Of a stretch of 64,000 bases of DNA, positions 1 through 8,088 are shown in pieces. A program made the translations under genes and the position numbers. The notes under the pieces were generated by a model. The model ran no database searches. It was not told where the DNA came from and saw nothing but the letters and a program-made list of their open reading frames with translations. Every line of letters begins with the position of its first letter. Within the stretch, counting starts at the first letter, position 1. Location of the stretch: NCBI RefSeq assembly GCF_030160295.1, contig NZ_BSOB01000004.1, forward strand, positions 238,030 to 302,029, written 5' to 3'. Source of the stretch: Dyella acidisoli (lineage in GTDB: Bacteria > Pseudomonadota > Gammaproteobacteria > Xanthomonadales > Rhodanobacteraceae).

Positions 1-329
1 GGCTGGTCGGGCAGGCAATGGCTGAGGTTGGGATGGAGAAAGACGCCCCATCCGGTGAGCGGGCCGTTGATGCTTACCTTGTGCAGCTCGCCCGGTGGCA
101 TCCAGCCGGCGCGATGCGGCGGCAGCAGCCATGAGCCATGTGCGGTGTGCATGTGCACCAGACCGCTCTCCACGCAAAAGAACTGCCCACGCGCGTGGCT
201 GTGCCAGTCGTATTGCTTGGTCTCCTGCTTGTACTCGCTGAAGGCTTCACCGTCGTCCCAATAGGCGATGAGGGCAGGGCCGTCCAGGCGTTCGATCAAC
301 TGGTAGAGCTCTTCCTTGGTCCGTTGCAT
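1..329 (-). CDS. AraC-family transcriptional regulator, N-terminal part (cut by window edge)
   Basis: The reading frame starts at an ATG whose complement is at 327-329 and stays open to base 1, so only about 109 N-terminal residues are visible. The protein reads MQRTKEELYQLIERLDGP and then a cupin-like stretch containing DWHSHARGQFFCVESG and LLPPHRAGWMPPGELHKV. This is typical of the sensing half of AraC/XylS regulators that carry a cupin ligand-binding domain. The DNA-binding helix-turn-helix half would lie beyond the left edge, so the family call rests on the cupin half only. The gene is divergent from the small gene at 659. Another cupin protein is the main alternative. Confidence 0.7.
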   Translation of the reverse strand, partial: MQRTKEELYQLIERLDGPALIAYWDDGEAFSEYKQETKQYDWHSHARGQFFCVESGLVHMHTAHGSWLLPPHRAGWMPPGELHKVSINGPLTGWGVFLHPNLSHCLPDQ

Positions 330-658
330 GGCCGAATCTCGACATTTTTTGGCCAAATAACGTTATCAGCTTGTCATCCGCTTTGCCTAAGCTGTGCCAA
401 TCGACCGGTGCGACGCGCCGGTTCCTCTCTCACGCCGCTGCCGCCGCTCGCGGCTTTTCGATGAAATCCCCAGGGGATGCCGAGACTTGCGCAAACGCGC
501 AGGCCCATGTGCTGGGCGCGCTTATGTCGGTCACGGCAGATCTCGTTCGTCCGTCTTATAGGAGAGCCTGTTCAACACCTCCACGCGGCCCGCATACCTC
601 CTGAGTGGAGGTATCGAACAGGTTCTGAGCGATCCGCTGCACGAAGAAAGGAAAGGCC
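330..658. other. intergenic region between divergent AraC gene and small ORF
   Basis: I see no convincing gene here. Short open frames exist but have no ribosome site or family resemblance. The only clear structure is the nested inverted repeat at 567-622, listed separately. An AATAACGTTAT palindrome near 356-366 could belong to the promoter of the AraC gene. Confidence 0.5.
567..622. promoter_or_regulatory. large imperfect hairpin with an alternative inner hairpin
   Basis: CCTGTTC-AAC-ACCTCCAC (567-584) is mirrored by GTGGAGGT-ATC-GAACAGG (605-622), giving 15 pairs around a 20-nt loop. Within it, TACCTCC (595-601) can pair instead with GGAGGTA (607-613) across TGAGT. The two stems compete for the same right arm. 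The element lies 37 nt before the start of the small gene at 659. It may be an attenuator, a terminator or an operator; the sequence does not decide which. Confidence 0.5.
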
Positions 659-913
659 ATGTCCCTGATCCAACTGGTTTCTGTGAAGTCCGAAATATCC
701 AAATCCCCGCTGGAGACGTTTGTCGTCTGTGCCCATCAGATGCTCGACCCCGTTACGCCCGAAGCGGTGAGGCGGGCCATGGAACCACGCTTGCTGGCGC
801 AGCTGCCGGCGTTGCGGGCGTTGGGGGTGTTCGAGCTGTTCGACCTGCGTGACCCGGCCCTCAAGGCTTGGCTCGACGACGAGTTGGCCGAGCTGGCAGC
901 GGGGCGGCAATAG
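659..913 (+). CDS. small protein of unknown function (84 aa)
   Basis: I do not recognise this gene. It begins with ATG at 659 behind a good ribosome site (AGGAAAGG, about 649-656). The 84-residue product is soluble and mostly helical, with an acidic, Leu/Ala-rich C-terminal half (DPALKAWLDDELAELAAG). It has no signal peptide, membrane segment or cysteine cluster beyond one Cys. It sits behind the nested hairpin at 567-622 and ahead of the MarR efflux operon. The coding call rests on the ribosome site and plausible composition; a spurious frame is possible. Confidence 0.5.
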   Translation: MSLIQLVSVKSEISKSPLETFVVCAHQMLDPVTPEAVRRAMEPRLLAQLPALRALGVFELFDLRDPALKAWLDDELAELAAGRQ

Positions 914-954
914 TTCACTTCTGTCCATTTGCTGAAACAATAGGTGCGTAACAT

Positions 955-1000
955 ATATTTGCCTTGACAAATATTTCGGGAGCAATAAAATGCTGCTCCC
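955..1000 (+). promoter_or_regulatory. MarR operator/promoter with two palindromes; transcript probably leaderless
   Basis: ATATTTG-CCTTGA-CAAATAT (955-974) is a perfect inverted repeat that contains a consensus -35 TTGACA (964-969). After 16 nt follows TAAAAT (986-991), a 5/6 match to the -10 box. A second perfect inverted repeat, GGGAGCA (978-984) with TGCTCCC (994-1000), spans the -10 and ends next to the ATG at 1001. The expected start of transcription is at about 998-1001, and no Shine-Dalgarno sequence is present. The AT-rich palindrome has the form of a MarR box, so autorepression is likely. Confidence 0.65.
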
Positions 1001-1531
1001 ATGAACACCGGTCCGCTCATTACCCCCACCAGCCAGGAGAGCCTCGGCGTGCTGATCGGCCTCGTCCGCACCGAGCTGGTGCGCAGCATCGAGGCGGAAA
1101 TCGCGGACAGAGGCCTGGGTCTTCGGTTCACCCAATTCCTGATCCTCAAGCGCTTGGCCGATCTGGGGGCGATGACGGCCACCGAGCTGGCCCGCGCGGT
1201 GGAATTGGACGGTGGCGCCATGACGCGCCAGCTCGACCAACTGGAAGGAAAGGGCTATTTGCGCCGTAGCCCGCACGAACAGGATCGGCGCGCCCTGCGC
1301 ATCGAACTCACGGAAGAGGGGAATGCGCTATGGCGGCAACTCAGCGGTTGCAAAGAACACGTGCTGGAAGCGGCGCAGCGTTCGCTGAGCGAAGAGGAGC
1401 GACGGCGCTTGCACGATTACCTCAGCCGCCTGCTGCTCGCGCTGCGTGACAAAAACAATAGCGTTGAACAAGAACAAGCGGGTCTCGGACGACCTGCCGC
1501 GCAGCGGGCACGAAAGCACCCGCCGCGCTGA
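1001..1531 (+). CDS. MarR-family transcriptional repressor of the efflux operon
   Basis: A 176-residue winged-helix protein of the MarR family, slightly longer than usual because of a basic C-terminal tail. The recognition region (ATELARAVELDGGAMTRQLD) is followed by the wing (GYLRRSPHEQDRRALRIELT), where the DRR-x-x-x-x-x-LT signature is typical of MarR proteins. It is the first gene before an outer-membrane factor, an EmrA adaptor and an EmrB permease, the order seen in emrRAB-type loci, where the MarR protein represses the pump and is released by its substrates. The promoter holds two palindromes at 955-1000. No ribosome site precedes the ATG, which fits a leaderless message. The last 25 residues are of low complexity and may be dispensable. 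Confidence 0.88.
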   Translation: MNTGPLITPTSQESLGVLIGLVRTELVRSIEAEIADRGLGLRFTQFLILKRLADLGAMTATELARAVELDGGAMTRQLDQLEGKGYLRRSPHEQDRRALRIELTEEGNALWRQLSGCKEHVLEAAQRSLSEEERRRLHDYLSRLLLALRDKNNSVEQEQAGLGRPAAQRARKHPPR

Positions 1532-1630
1532 CGCCAGCCGGCGCGTGCCGGTTTCGGCGAGCCGGGAAAGCGTCAGGAGAGGCTTCCCGGTGCACTGCTT
1601 CATTCACTTCAAACTTCGAGATTGAAAGCC

Positions 1631-3070
1631 ATGCGTCTGCAAACACTTGCGGCTGCTGTCGGACTGACGTTCGCCCTGGCCGGCTGCGTAACCAGCGGCG
1701 GCCTGCACCCGAACGGCGCGCTGACCGATGCTTCCTCGCTGAAGGCCGAGCGCAGCCTGTCGAACGTGCAGGTTTCCGAAGCGGCTTGGCCGAAGGACGA
1801 TTGGTGGACCGGCCTGGGCGATCCCCAGCTCACGGCGTTGATCACGGAAGCGTTGCGCGATAACCCGAGTTTGGCCGTCGCTGACGCACGCGCCCGCCAG
1901 GCGCAGGCGGCAGCCGGTGCGGCCGATGCCGCGCGCCAGCCAACGGCCGGCGTGGGTGGCAGCTTCGCCGAAGCGCGCATTCCCACTTCCATTCCCGTGC
2001 TCGGCACCGGCCACACCGGCGCGGCCAAGTACGTGTACGGCAGCTTCAAATGGGATCTTGATCTGTGGGGCGGCCAACGCGCCACGTGGGAAGCGGCACT
2101 GGGCCAACAGCGCGCAGCGGAAATCGACGCACAGGCCGCGCGCATCGAAGTGTCGACCAACGTTGCGCGTGCCTATGTGCAACTGGGCTATGCCTACACA
2201 CAGCAAGACGTCGCTGCCGCCGAACTGAAACGCGCTGGCGATGCGCGCGATCTGACACGTCAGCGTGTCGCTGCAGGCATCGACAATCAGATGCAGCTCA
2301 AGCAGAGCGATTCGGAAGTCGCCAGCGCCGAAGGGCAGAAGGCGCAAGCCGATCGCTCAGTGGATGCGGCGCACACCGCGTTGTCGGTGCTGCTTGGCAA
2401 AGGTCCCGATCGTGGCCTCGACATCACGCGTCCGCAATTGCTGCCGCCGGCAGCGCTGAGCGTACCGGCGAATCTGCCGGTGGAATTGGTTGGTCATCGC
2501 GCCGATCTGGTCGCAGCACGTTGGCACGTGGAAGCGGCCAGCAAGGACATCAAATCCGCCAAGACCGAGTTCCTGCCGAACGTGAACATCGGCGCGATGG
2601 CGGGTCTGATCAATCTCGGCGGCGGCAATCTGTTCTCGATGCAGAACCGCTTCTATGAAGCAGCGCCGGCTATCAGCCTGCCGATCTTCGACGGCGGCCG
2701 TCGCCGCGCCAACTTGAACAGCAAGGATGCGCAGTACGACCTCGCCGTTGCGCAGTACAACAAGACACTGGTGTCTGCCGTCAACGAAGTCGCCGACGAC
2801 TACGACGCCATCGCTTCGATGCAACAACAGATCGCCGCGCAACAGCGTGCGCTCGATGCAGCAAACGATGCATGGAAGCTCGCCGAGCAGCGTTACAAGG
2901 CTGGCATAGGCAGTTATCTGGAAGCACTCAGCGTGCGCCAGGAGCTGCTTGCCGCCGAACAACGCATGGCCGCACTCCATGCACAGCAGTCCGATCTCAA
3001 CGTGCAACTGATCCAGGCGCTCGGCGGCGGCTTCCGTCCGCAGGCCGACGCTGAACTTTCCTCCAAATAA
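1631..3070 (+). CDS. outer-membrane efflux lipoprotein (NodT/OprM-type, TolC superfamily)
   Basis: A 479-residue outer-membrane channel component of a tripartite pump. The ATG at 1631 is preferred to an in-frame TTG at 1622. It gives a compact lipoprotein signal (MRLQTLAAAVGLTFALAGC) with lipobox LAGC and the lipidated Cys at residue 19. Two OEP domains follow, with the family features WWTGLGDPQLTALI near the N terminus, LPVELVGHRADLVAARW at the middle junction and the second-repeat helix EQRYKAGIGSYLEAL. It is expected to form a trimer and dock onto the EmrA-like adaptor encoded 28 bases downstream. The order OMF-adaptor-permease behind a MarR gene suggests co-transcription and drug- or fatty-acid-type export. 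Confidence 0.9.
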   Translation: MRLQTLAAAVGLTFALAGCVTSGGLHPNGALTDASSLKAERSLSNVQVSEAAWPKDDWWTGLGDPQLTALITEALRDNPSLAVADARARQAQAAAGAADAARQPTAGVGGSFAEARIPTSIPVLGTGHTGAAKYVYGSFKWDLDLWGGQRATWEAALGQQRAAEIDAQAARIEVSTNVARAYVQLGYAYTQQDVAAAELKRAGDARDLTRQRVAAGIDNQMQLKQSDSEVASAEGQKAQADRSVDAAHTALSVLLGKGPDRGLDITRPQLLPPAALSVPANLPVELVGHRADLVAARWHVEAASKDIKSAKTEFLPNVNIGAMAGLINLGGGNLFSMQNRFYEAAPAISLPIFDGGRRRANLNSKDAQYDLAVAQYNKTLVSAVNEVADDYDAIASMQQQIAAQQRALDAANDAWKLAEQRYKAGIGSYLEALSVRQELLAAEQRMAALHAQQSDLNVQLIQALGGGFRPQADAELSSK

Positions 3071-3097
3071 TTTTCTTGCGTATCTGAGGCAGCCCCC

Positions 3098-4288
3098 ATG
3101 TCCAGTCCCAATCCCAATACCGCCGACACGTCCGCCGTGCAGGCACCGCCGGCCAACAACCGGCGCGGCATCCTGCTGCGACTGCTGATGGCGCTGCTGG
3201 TGCTCGCCGCTATTGCATGGACGATCTGGTATTTCATCGTAGGACGCTGGTACGAAAGCACCGATGACGCCTACATCAACGGCAACATCGTACAGATCAC
3301 GCCGCGCATCGCCGGCACCGTCACCAGCATCGGTGCGGACGATGGTGATCTCGTGAAACAAGGCCAGGTGCTGGTGACGCTCGACAAGTCCGATTCGGAC
3401 GTTGGACTGCAGCGCGCCTCTGCGAACCTCGCCAACACTGTGCGCCGCGTGCGTGGTTTGTACAGCACCGTGTCCGGTGCACAGGCGCAGGTGGCGGTAG
3501 AGAAAGTGGCGTTGCAGAAGGCGCAGGCCGACTACGACCGCCGCCGTGATCTGGCCAAGACCGGTGCGATCTCTGCCGAAGAATTGGCTCATGCCCGCGA
3601 TGCGCTTACCGCGGCGTTGAGTGCGTTGACCACGTCCCAGCAGCAGTTGGCGACCAACCAGGTGCTGGTGGATGACACCGTCGTCGCTTCGCATCCGGAT
3701 GTGAAGGCCGCCGCTGCGCAATATCGCGCCGCGTATCTCGATGACGTGCGTACGGTGATGGTGGCGCCAGTGACCGGCTACGTCGCCAAGCGCACCGTGC
3801 AGGTCGGTCAGCGCGTGCAGCCGGGTGCGGCCTTGATGGCGGTGGTGCCGCTGCATGAAGTGTGGGTGGATGCGAACTTCAAGGAAACGCAGCTCACGCA
3901 TATGCGCATCGGCCAGCCGGTGGAAATCACCTCCGACGTGTACGGCGGTTCGGTGAAGTACAAGGGCACGGTGGAAAGCCTCGGCGTGGGTACGGGCAGT
4001 GCGTTCTCGCTACTGCCGGCGCAGAACGCTACCGGCAACTGGATCAAGATCGTGCAGCGCATTCCGGTGCGCGTGGTGTTCGCCGATCCGTCGCAGCTCG
4101 ACCAGCATCCGCTACGCATCGGCATGTCGCTGGACACCGAAGTGAACCTGCACGACCAGAACGGCCCGACGCTGGCGCAGAGCGCGCGCAGCGAACCGCG
4201 CTTCAGCACGGACGTGTACCAAAACCAGCTCGCTGCGGCGAATGCGCAGATCGAGCAGATCATTCACGCGAATATGGGCGGGCGTTGA
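3098..4288 (+). CDS. emrA: EmrA/HlyD-family periplasmic adaptor
   Basis: A 396-residue membrane-fusion protein linking the inner-membrane permease to the outer-membrane channel. One N-terminal membrane anchor (LLMALLVLAAIAWTIWYFI, about residues 30-50) is followed by the EmrA signature STDDAYINGNIVQITPRIAG, which opens the biotinyl-lipoyl-like half domain. A helical hairpin follows (about 95-190), then the second lipoyl half (VMVAPVTGYVAKRTVQVGQ) and the beta-barrel (HEVWVDANFKETQL). A GAGGCAG ribosome site lies just before the ATG. It sits between the outer-membrane lipoprotein and the DHA2 permease. The permease is separated from it by a pair of inverted palindromes at 4301-4437. Confidence 0.92.
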   Translation: MSSPNPNTADTSAVQAPPANNRRGILLRLLMALLVLAAIAWTIWYFIVGRWYESTDDAYINGNIVQITPRIAGTVTSIGADDGDLVKQGQVLVTLDKSDSDVGLQRASANLANTVRRVRGLYSTVSGAQAQVAVEKVALQKAQADYDRRRDLAKTGAISAEELAHARDALTAALSALTTSQQQLATNQVLVDDTVVASHPDVKAAAAQYRAAYLDDVRTVMVAPVTGYVAKRTVQVGQRVQPGAALMAVVPLHEVWVDANFKETQLTHMRIGQPVEITSDVYGGSVKYKGTVESLGVGTGSAFSLLPAQNATGNWIKIVQRIPVRVVFADPSQLDQHPLRIGMSLDTEVNLHDQNGPTLAQSARSEPRFSTDVYQNQLAAANAQIEQIIHANMGGR

Positions 4289-4300
4289 GTTTACTTTTTG

Positions 4301-4437
4301 CTCCCCTCTCCCCTTGGGAGAGGGGCTGGGGGTGAGGGTACGGGCGAAGCGCGATGCTTACTTTTTCTGCACGTTTTGATGTGCGCGCGCTGATCGCACC
4401 CTCACCCCAAACCCCTCTCCCGAAGGGAGAGGGGCTT
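4301..4437. repeat. inverted pair of REP-like palindromes (BIME-like)
   Basis: The first unit (4301-4342) reads CCCCTCTCCCCTTGGGAGAG followed by GGGCTGGGGGTGAGGGTACG. The second (about 4396-4437) is the same module in reverse, CACCCTCACCCCAAACCCCT then CTCCCGAAGGGAGAGGGG. Each unit is itself a short hairpin, and the two together can fold into a larger one. The same family recurs near 13891, 14001, 33218, 35721 and 35837. It lies between adaptor and permease genes, where such elements often adjust mRNA stability. Confidence 0.85.
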
Positions 4438-4467
4438 ACAAGGCGCACCGCTAGCTAGGTGACATCG

Positions 4468-5991
4468 ATGAACACCCACTTCCGTCCACCCAACCTGGTC
4501 CTCGCGACAATCGGTTTGTCGCTGGCCACGTTCATGCAGGTGCTGGACACCACCATCGCCAACGTGTCGCTGCCAACCATCGCCGGCAATCTCGGCGTGA
4601 GTTCGGACCAGAGCACTTGGGTGATCACATCCTTCGCGGTGAGCAATGCCATTGCGCTGCCACTCACCGGCTTCCTCACCCGCCGTTTCGGTGAAGTGAA
4701 GCTGTTCGTGTGGGCGACGCTGTTGTTCTCGCTCGCCTCGTTCCTGTGCGGCATTGCGCAGAGCATGGGCATGCTGATCGGGTTCCGCACCCTTCAAGGT
4801 GCGGTGGCCGGTCCGATGTATCCGATCACGCAGGCACTGCTCATTTCGATTTATCCACCCGCGAAACGAGGCATGGCGCTGGCGCTGCTGGCGATGGTGA
4901 CGGTGGTAGCGCCGATCGCCGGCCCGATCCTGGGCGGCTGGATCACTGACAACTATTCCTGGCCGTGGATTTTCTTCATCAACGTGCCGATCGGCATTTT
5001 CGCCAGCAGCGTGGTGGCCAATCAGATGCGCCTGCGTGCCGTGGTCACGCAGCGGCCGAAGATCGACTACGTGGGTCTGATCACATTGGTGATCGGTGTG
5101 GGTGCGTTGCAGGTGGTGTTGGACAAGGGCAGCGACGAAGACTGGTTCAATTCCAACTTCATCGTGATCACCTCGATCATTTCGGCCATCGCCATCGTGG
5201 TGTTTCTGATCTGGGAATTGACCGACAAGGAACCCATTGTCGATCTCAAGCTTTTCCGTCACCGCAATTTCCGCATGGGCACGATCTCGCTGGTGCTGGC
5301 GTACGCGGCGTTCTTCGCGATCGGCCTGCTGGTACCGCAGTGGTTACAGATCAATCTGGGCTACACCGCCACGTGGGCGGGCTTCGCTACCGCACCGCTG
5401 GGTGTGTTGCCCGTGCTGCTCACCTTCATCGTGGGCAAATACGCCACGCGCTTCGACTTGCGGTTGCTCACCAGCGGCGCCTTCCTGGTGATGGGCATGA
5501 CATGCTTTATGCGTTCGAACTTCTACATCGGTGTCGACTTCGAGCACGTGGCGCTGGTGCAGTTGTTTCAGGGCCTTGGCGTGGCGCTTTTCTTCATGCC
5601 GGTGACCACTATCCTGCTTTCGGATCTGCAGCCGCATGAAATCGCCTCGGGCGGTGGTCTCGCCACCTTCCTGCGCACGATGGGTGCCAGTTTCGCGGCG
5701 TCACTCACCACTTTTATGTGGCAACGGCGCGGAGTGTTGCATCACTCTCAGCTTGCCGAACAGATCACGCCATACAACCCGACCGTACAGCAGGCGGTGA
5801 GTCAGACCAGCGATACGCAAACGGCGGTGGCGGTGCTGAACCAGTCGATCACGCTGCAAGGGCTGCAGATTTCCTTCAACGAGATCTTCCACGTACTGGG
5901 TTGGATCTTCCTGTCACTGATCGTGGTGATCTGGATGGCCAGGCCGCCGTTTGCGGCGAAGGCTGGCGGAGCAAGTAGCGGCGGGCACTGA
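4468..5991 (+). CDS. emrB: EmrB/QacA-type (DHA2) MFS efflux permease, 14 TMS
   Basis: A 507-residue proton-driven permease of the drug:H+ antiporter-2 family. The ATG at 4468 is preferred to an in-frame GTG at 4459 because AGGTGA lies 5 nt ahead of it. Family signatures include LDTTIANVSLPTIAGNLGVS in the first helix and loop, TRRFGEVKLFVWATLLFSLA for the 2-3 loop, and the antiporter motif C region PIAGPILGGWITDNYSWPW, followed by INVPIG. Length and about 14 hydrophobic segments fit EmrB. The pump would work with the adaptor and lipoprotein encoded upstream to move hydrophobic compounds out through both membranes. The terminator at 6018-6046 closes the operon. Confidence 0.93.
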   Translation: MNTHFRPPNLVLATIGLSLATFMQVLDTTIANVSLPTIAGNLGVSSDQSTWVITSFAVSNAIALPLTGFLTRRFGEVKLFVWATLLFSLASFLCGIAQSMGMLIGFRTLQGAVAGPMYPITQALLISIYPPAKRGMALALLAMVTVVAPIAGPILGGWITDNYSWPWIFFINVPIGIFASSVVANQMRLRAVVTQRPKIDYVGLITLVIGVGALQVVLDKGSDEDWFNSNFIVITSIISAIAIVVFLIWELTDKEPIVDLKLFRHRNFRMGTISLVLAYAAFFAIGLLVPQWLQINLGYTATWAGFATAPLGVLPVLLTFIVGKYATRFDLRLLTSGAFLVMGMTCFMRSNFYIGVDFEHVALVQLFQGLGVALFFMPVTTILLSDLQPHEIASGGGLATFLRTMGASFAASLTTFMWQRRGVLHHSQLAEQITPYNPTVQQAVSQTSDTQTAVAVLNQSITLQGLQISFNEIFHVLGWIFLSLIVVIWMARPPFAAKAGGASSGGH

Positions 5992-6017
5992 GCGTGTGGG
6001 GTTTGCGCTCCAACTAC

Positions 6018-6046
6018 AAAAACGGCCCCGCGGAGGGGCCGTTTTT
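6018..6046. terminator. bidirectional intrinsic terminator
   Basis: AAAAACGGCCCC and GGGGCCGTTTTT form a 12-bp perfect stem around GCGGA. The A-run on one side and T-run on the other let it serve both the emrB operon (+) and the convergent PagL-like gene (-). Confidence 0.93.
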
Positions 6047-6067
6047 ATGTGTGAAATGCGCGCGGAA

Positions 6068-6589
6068 TTAGAACGCGATACCCACGAACGCAATCGTCTC
6101 GCCACGGTTCGGCTCATGGATGCCGGCGTTGGAGATATGGCGAACGCCCACGCTCCAATGATCGCCCTGATAACCCACCGTGGTCATAAATTCAAAAGCG
6201 CTGCTCAGCGCCAACGTGCGGCCGGTATGCACCGTGGGTTGTTCGCTGATGAACAAGCGCCGGTACCACGCATTGGCGGGACCGTAGTGAATACGCACGC
6301 CAGCGCCCACCAGCCCGATATCGTCACGGGTGGTGTAACGGCTGTTGTCGTAGCGCTTGAGGTCACGACCGCTGATCCAGCCGCCAGTGATGTCAGGTGA
6401 CCAGCTGAAGTTGCTGCTGCCGAACTGGTGTTCGTCGAAGATCACTTCGCCGAACGCGGCGGGTGTGCTGTAGCTGTCCATGTAGCTGACGCCGCCTTGC
6501 AATTCGAAGCGGGCCGCCATCGCGGGCAGGGCTGGTAGAGCAAACATCAATACGGCAGCCAAGCCGCGAGTGAGGGGATGCATGCGCAT
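6068..6589 (-). CDS. pagL: PagL-family lipid A 3-O-deacylase (acyloxyacyl hydrolase-like)
   Basis: A 173-residue outer-membrane beta-barrel with a signal peptide ending ALPALPAMA before RFELQGGVSYM. The C-terminal region carries the PagL hallmark VRHISNAGIHEPNRGET, in which His151 and Ser153 match the catalytic His-x-Ser-N-A-G. PagL removes the 3-linked acyl chain of lipid A. In the Pseudomonas enzyme the catalytic Glu lies 12 residues after the Ser. Here a Glu is found 11 residues after it (E164), so alignment is needed before assuming activity. The final Phe after alternating hydrophobics (IAFVGIAF) is a typical barrel C terminus. The gene is monocistronic and shares a terminator with emrB. 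Confidence 0.8.
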   Translation of the reverse strand: MRMHPLTRGLAAVLMFALPALPAMAARFELQGGVSYMDSYSTPAAFGEVIFDEHQFGSSNFSWSPDITGGWISGRDLKRYDNSRYTTRDDIGLVGAGVRIHYGPANAWYRRLFISEQPTVHTGRTLALSSAFEFMTTVGYQGDHWSVGVRHISNAGIHEPNRGETIAFVGIAF

Positions 6590-6852
6590 GCGAATACCTA
6601 TGTGGGGATAGGAATGTTGGTTTGTGTACTTAAAAGTTTACAAATTATTAAGCGCGCTTGCCAGCCATAAACGTTGCATTTTCGGCAACTCAGCGTTGCT
6701 TGCAAGCATCTGTGCGTGGAATTGACAGCGTGATGTAAGCGAACACTGGCGCAGGTAGCCTTGGATAGCATGTCCATGCCTCCAGATCTTGGATGATCCT
6801 GCCCGGACCAGGATGCGGATCCTGTATGGCTATGGCGTGCCGATGATGGTGG
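6590..6852. other. intergenic, promoter region of the PagL-like gene
   Basis: The stretch near 6628-6652 is AT-rich (ACTTAAAAGTTTACAAATTATT) and probably holds the PagL-gene promoter on the minus strand. No reading frame here looks real. Confidence 0.4.
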
Positions 6853-7776
6853 CTATACGCCGCCCTTCAAGCTCTTGGATGCCAGGCACTGCGCGATATC
6901 CAGGAACGCTCGCACCATCGGGTCCTGCGCGTCGTCGCGATAGATCGCCCATACCGCCGTGGCCGCTTCCATATGCTTCACCGGCCGGTAGACCACGTTC
7001 TCCACCATCATCCGTTGCACTGAGCCGGGCAGCACGGCCACGCCGAAACCGCCGGAAATCAGCCCGATGATGGTGGGCAGCTCGCGGACTTCGTAAAGAA
7101 TGCGCGGACTGAAACCGGCACCCCTGCACAGTGCGATCACCTCATCGTAAAGGCGCACAGCGAGATGGCGCTGGTAAAAAATGAAATCGTCATGGGCTAG
7201 CTCGCCGACTTCGATCGGGCCTTCCTTGGCCGCGAGTGGATTGCTGGCGTGCATCACCACAACGAGTGAGTCCTTGAACAGCTCGATGGCCTTGATACCG
7301 TCCGGTAATGCTTCGGGGCGGATCACGCCGACGTCGATCAAGCCTTGTTCGAGCGCGTCGATTTGATGCACGGTGGCCATTTCGTGGATCAGCAACCGCA
7401 CATCGGGCAGGCGTTCGCGAAAGCGAGCCAGCACACGTGGTACGACGAAGGTGAACGGGCCAGACGACATCAAGCCCAGGTGCAATTCGCCTAATTCTCC
7501 GCGTTGCGAGCGAGCAACGGATTCGGCTGCGCGCTCGGCCTGGATGAGGATGGCGCGTGCACGCGGGAGCAGGGCGCTGCCGGCGCCGCTCAGCACGATG
7601 CCACGCCCTTTGCGTTCGAACAACTTCGCCCCAAGACGCTGTTCCAGCGCATGAATCTGCTGGCTGAGCGGCGGCTGCGAAATGCCTAATCGTTCAGCTG
7701 CGCGGCCGAAATGCAGTTCGTCGGCCACCGTAACGAAGTACTTCAGATGCCGCAGCTCGAGGTAATCATTCGTCAT
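6853..7776 (-). CDS. LysR-family transcriptional regulator, divergent from the RND efflux operon
   Basis: A 307-residue LTTR. The ATG at 7776 (MTNDYLELRHLKYFVTVADE) is chosen over an in-frame TTG three codons upstream. The winged HTH occupies about residues 10-67 (HFGRAAERLGISQPPLSQQI and ALEQRLGAKLFERKGRG). A periplasmic-binding-like effector domain follows from about residue 92 (GELHLGLMSSGPFTFVVPRV). The gene faces away from the RND permease at 8089 across 312 bp that contain the palindrome TCGAAACTGG/CCAGTTTCGA, a normal layout for an LTTR that activates its neighbour. The effector is unknown. Confidence 0.88.
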   Translation of the reverse strand: MTNDYLELRHLKYFVTVADELHFGRAAERLGISQPPLSQQIHALEQRLGAKLFERKGRGIVLSGAGSALLPRARAILIQAERAAESVARSQRGELGELHLGLMSSGPFTFVVPRVLARFRERLPDVRLLIHEMATVHQIDALEQGLIDVGVIRPEALPDGIKAIELFKDSLVVVMHASNPLAAKEGPIEVGELAHDDFIFYQRHLAVRLYDEVIALCRGAGFSPRILYEVRELPTIIGLISGGFGVAVLPGSVQRMMVENVVYRPVKHMEAATAVWAIYRDDAQDPMVRAFLDIAQCLASKSLKGGV

Positions 7777-7914
7777 GCATATCAAGCCATTCGCGGTCCT
7801 GTATCGATCTTAGCAAGCTCTACAACTAACCTTCACAAAGAACGGCAACCTCCCCCCAAGGTACGTCCCACTCCGTTTAGGCGTCATCGGTTCCTCGCCG
7901 TTATTTCCGCGAGG

Positions 7915-7958
7915 ATCGAAATCCAGTTTCGATATGGCGCGAAGCATTCGAAACTGGT
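7915..7958. promoter_or_regulatory. candidate LysR operator / hairpin in the LysR-RND gap
   Basis: ATCGAAA (7915-7921) pairs with TTTCGAT (7927-7933). CCAGTTTCGA (7923-7932) recurs inverted as TCGAAACTGG at 7949-7958. The overlapping palindromes are in the shared gap between the LysR gene and the RND operon. They could be regulator sites. A transcription-terminating hairpin followed by TTTTG is the alternative. Confidence 0.4.
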
Positions 7959-8088
7959 TTTGTGTTCTTCTGACGCGTATTCGAACTGAATTGACCAGCT
8001 TCGCTGTTGTAAAGCGTCTCGGCCTTCGCCGGGATGACGAGCAAGAAAAGCAGGGGGGCGTATCGGCTAATCCCTGGAGCCCATCCAC

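Noticed and set aside
2357..3901. Long minus-strand open frame (514 codons) opposite the efflux lipoprotein and EmrA genes
   Set aside because: It is His/Arg-rich with no domain, and lies antisense to two clear genes that use the codon bias of the genome. It is a GC-rich shadow frame.
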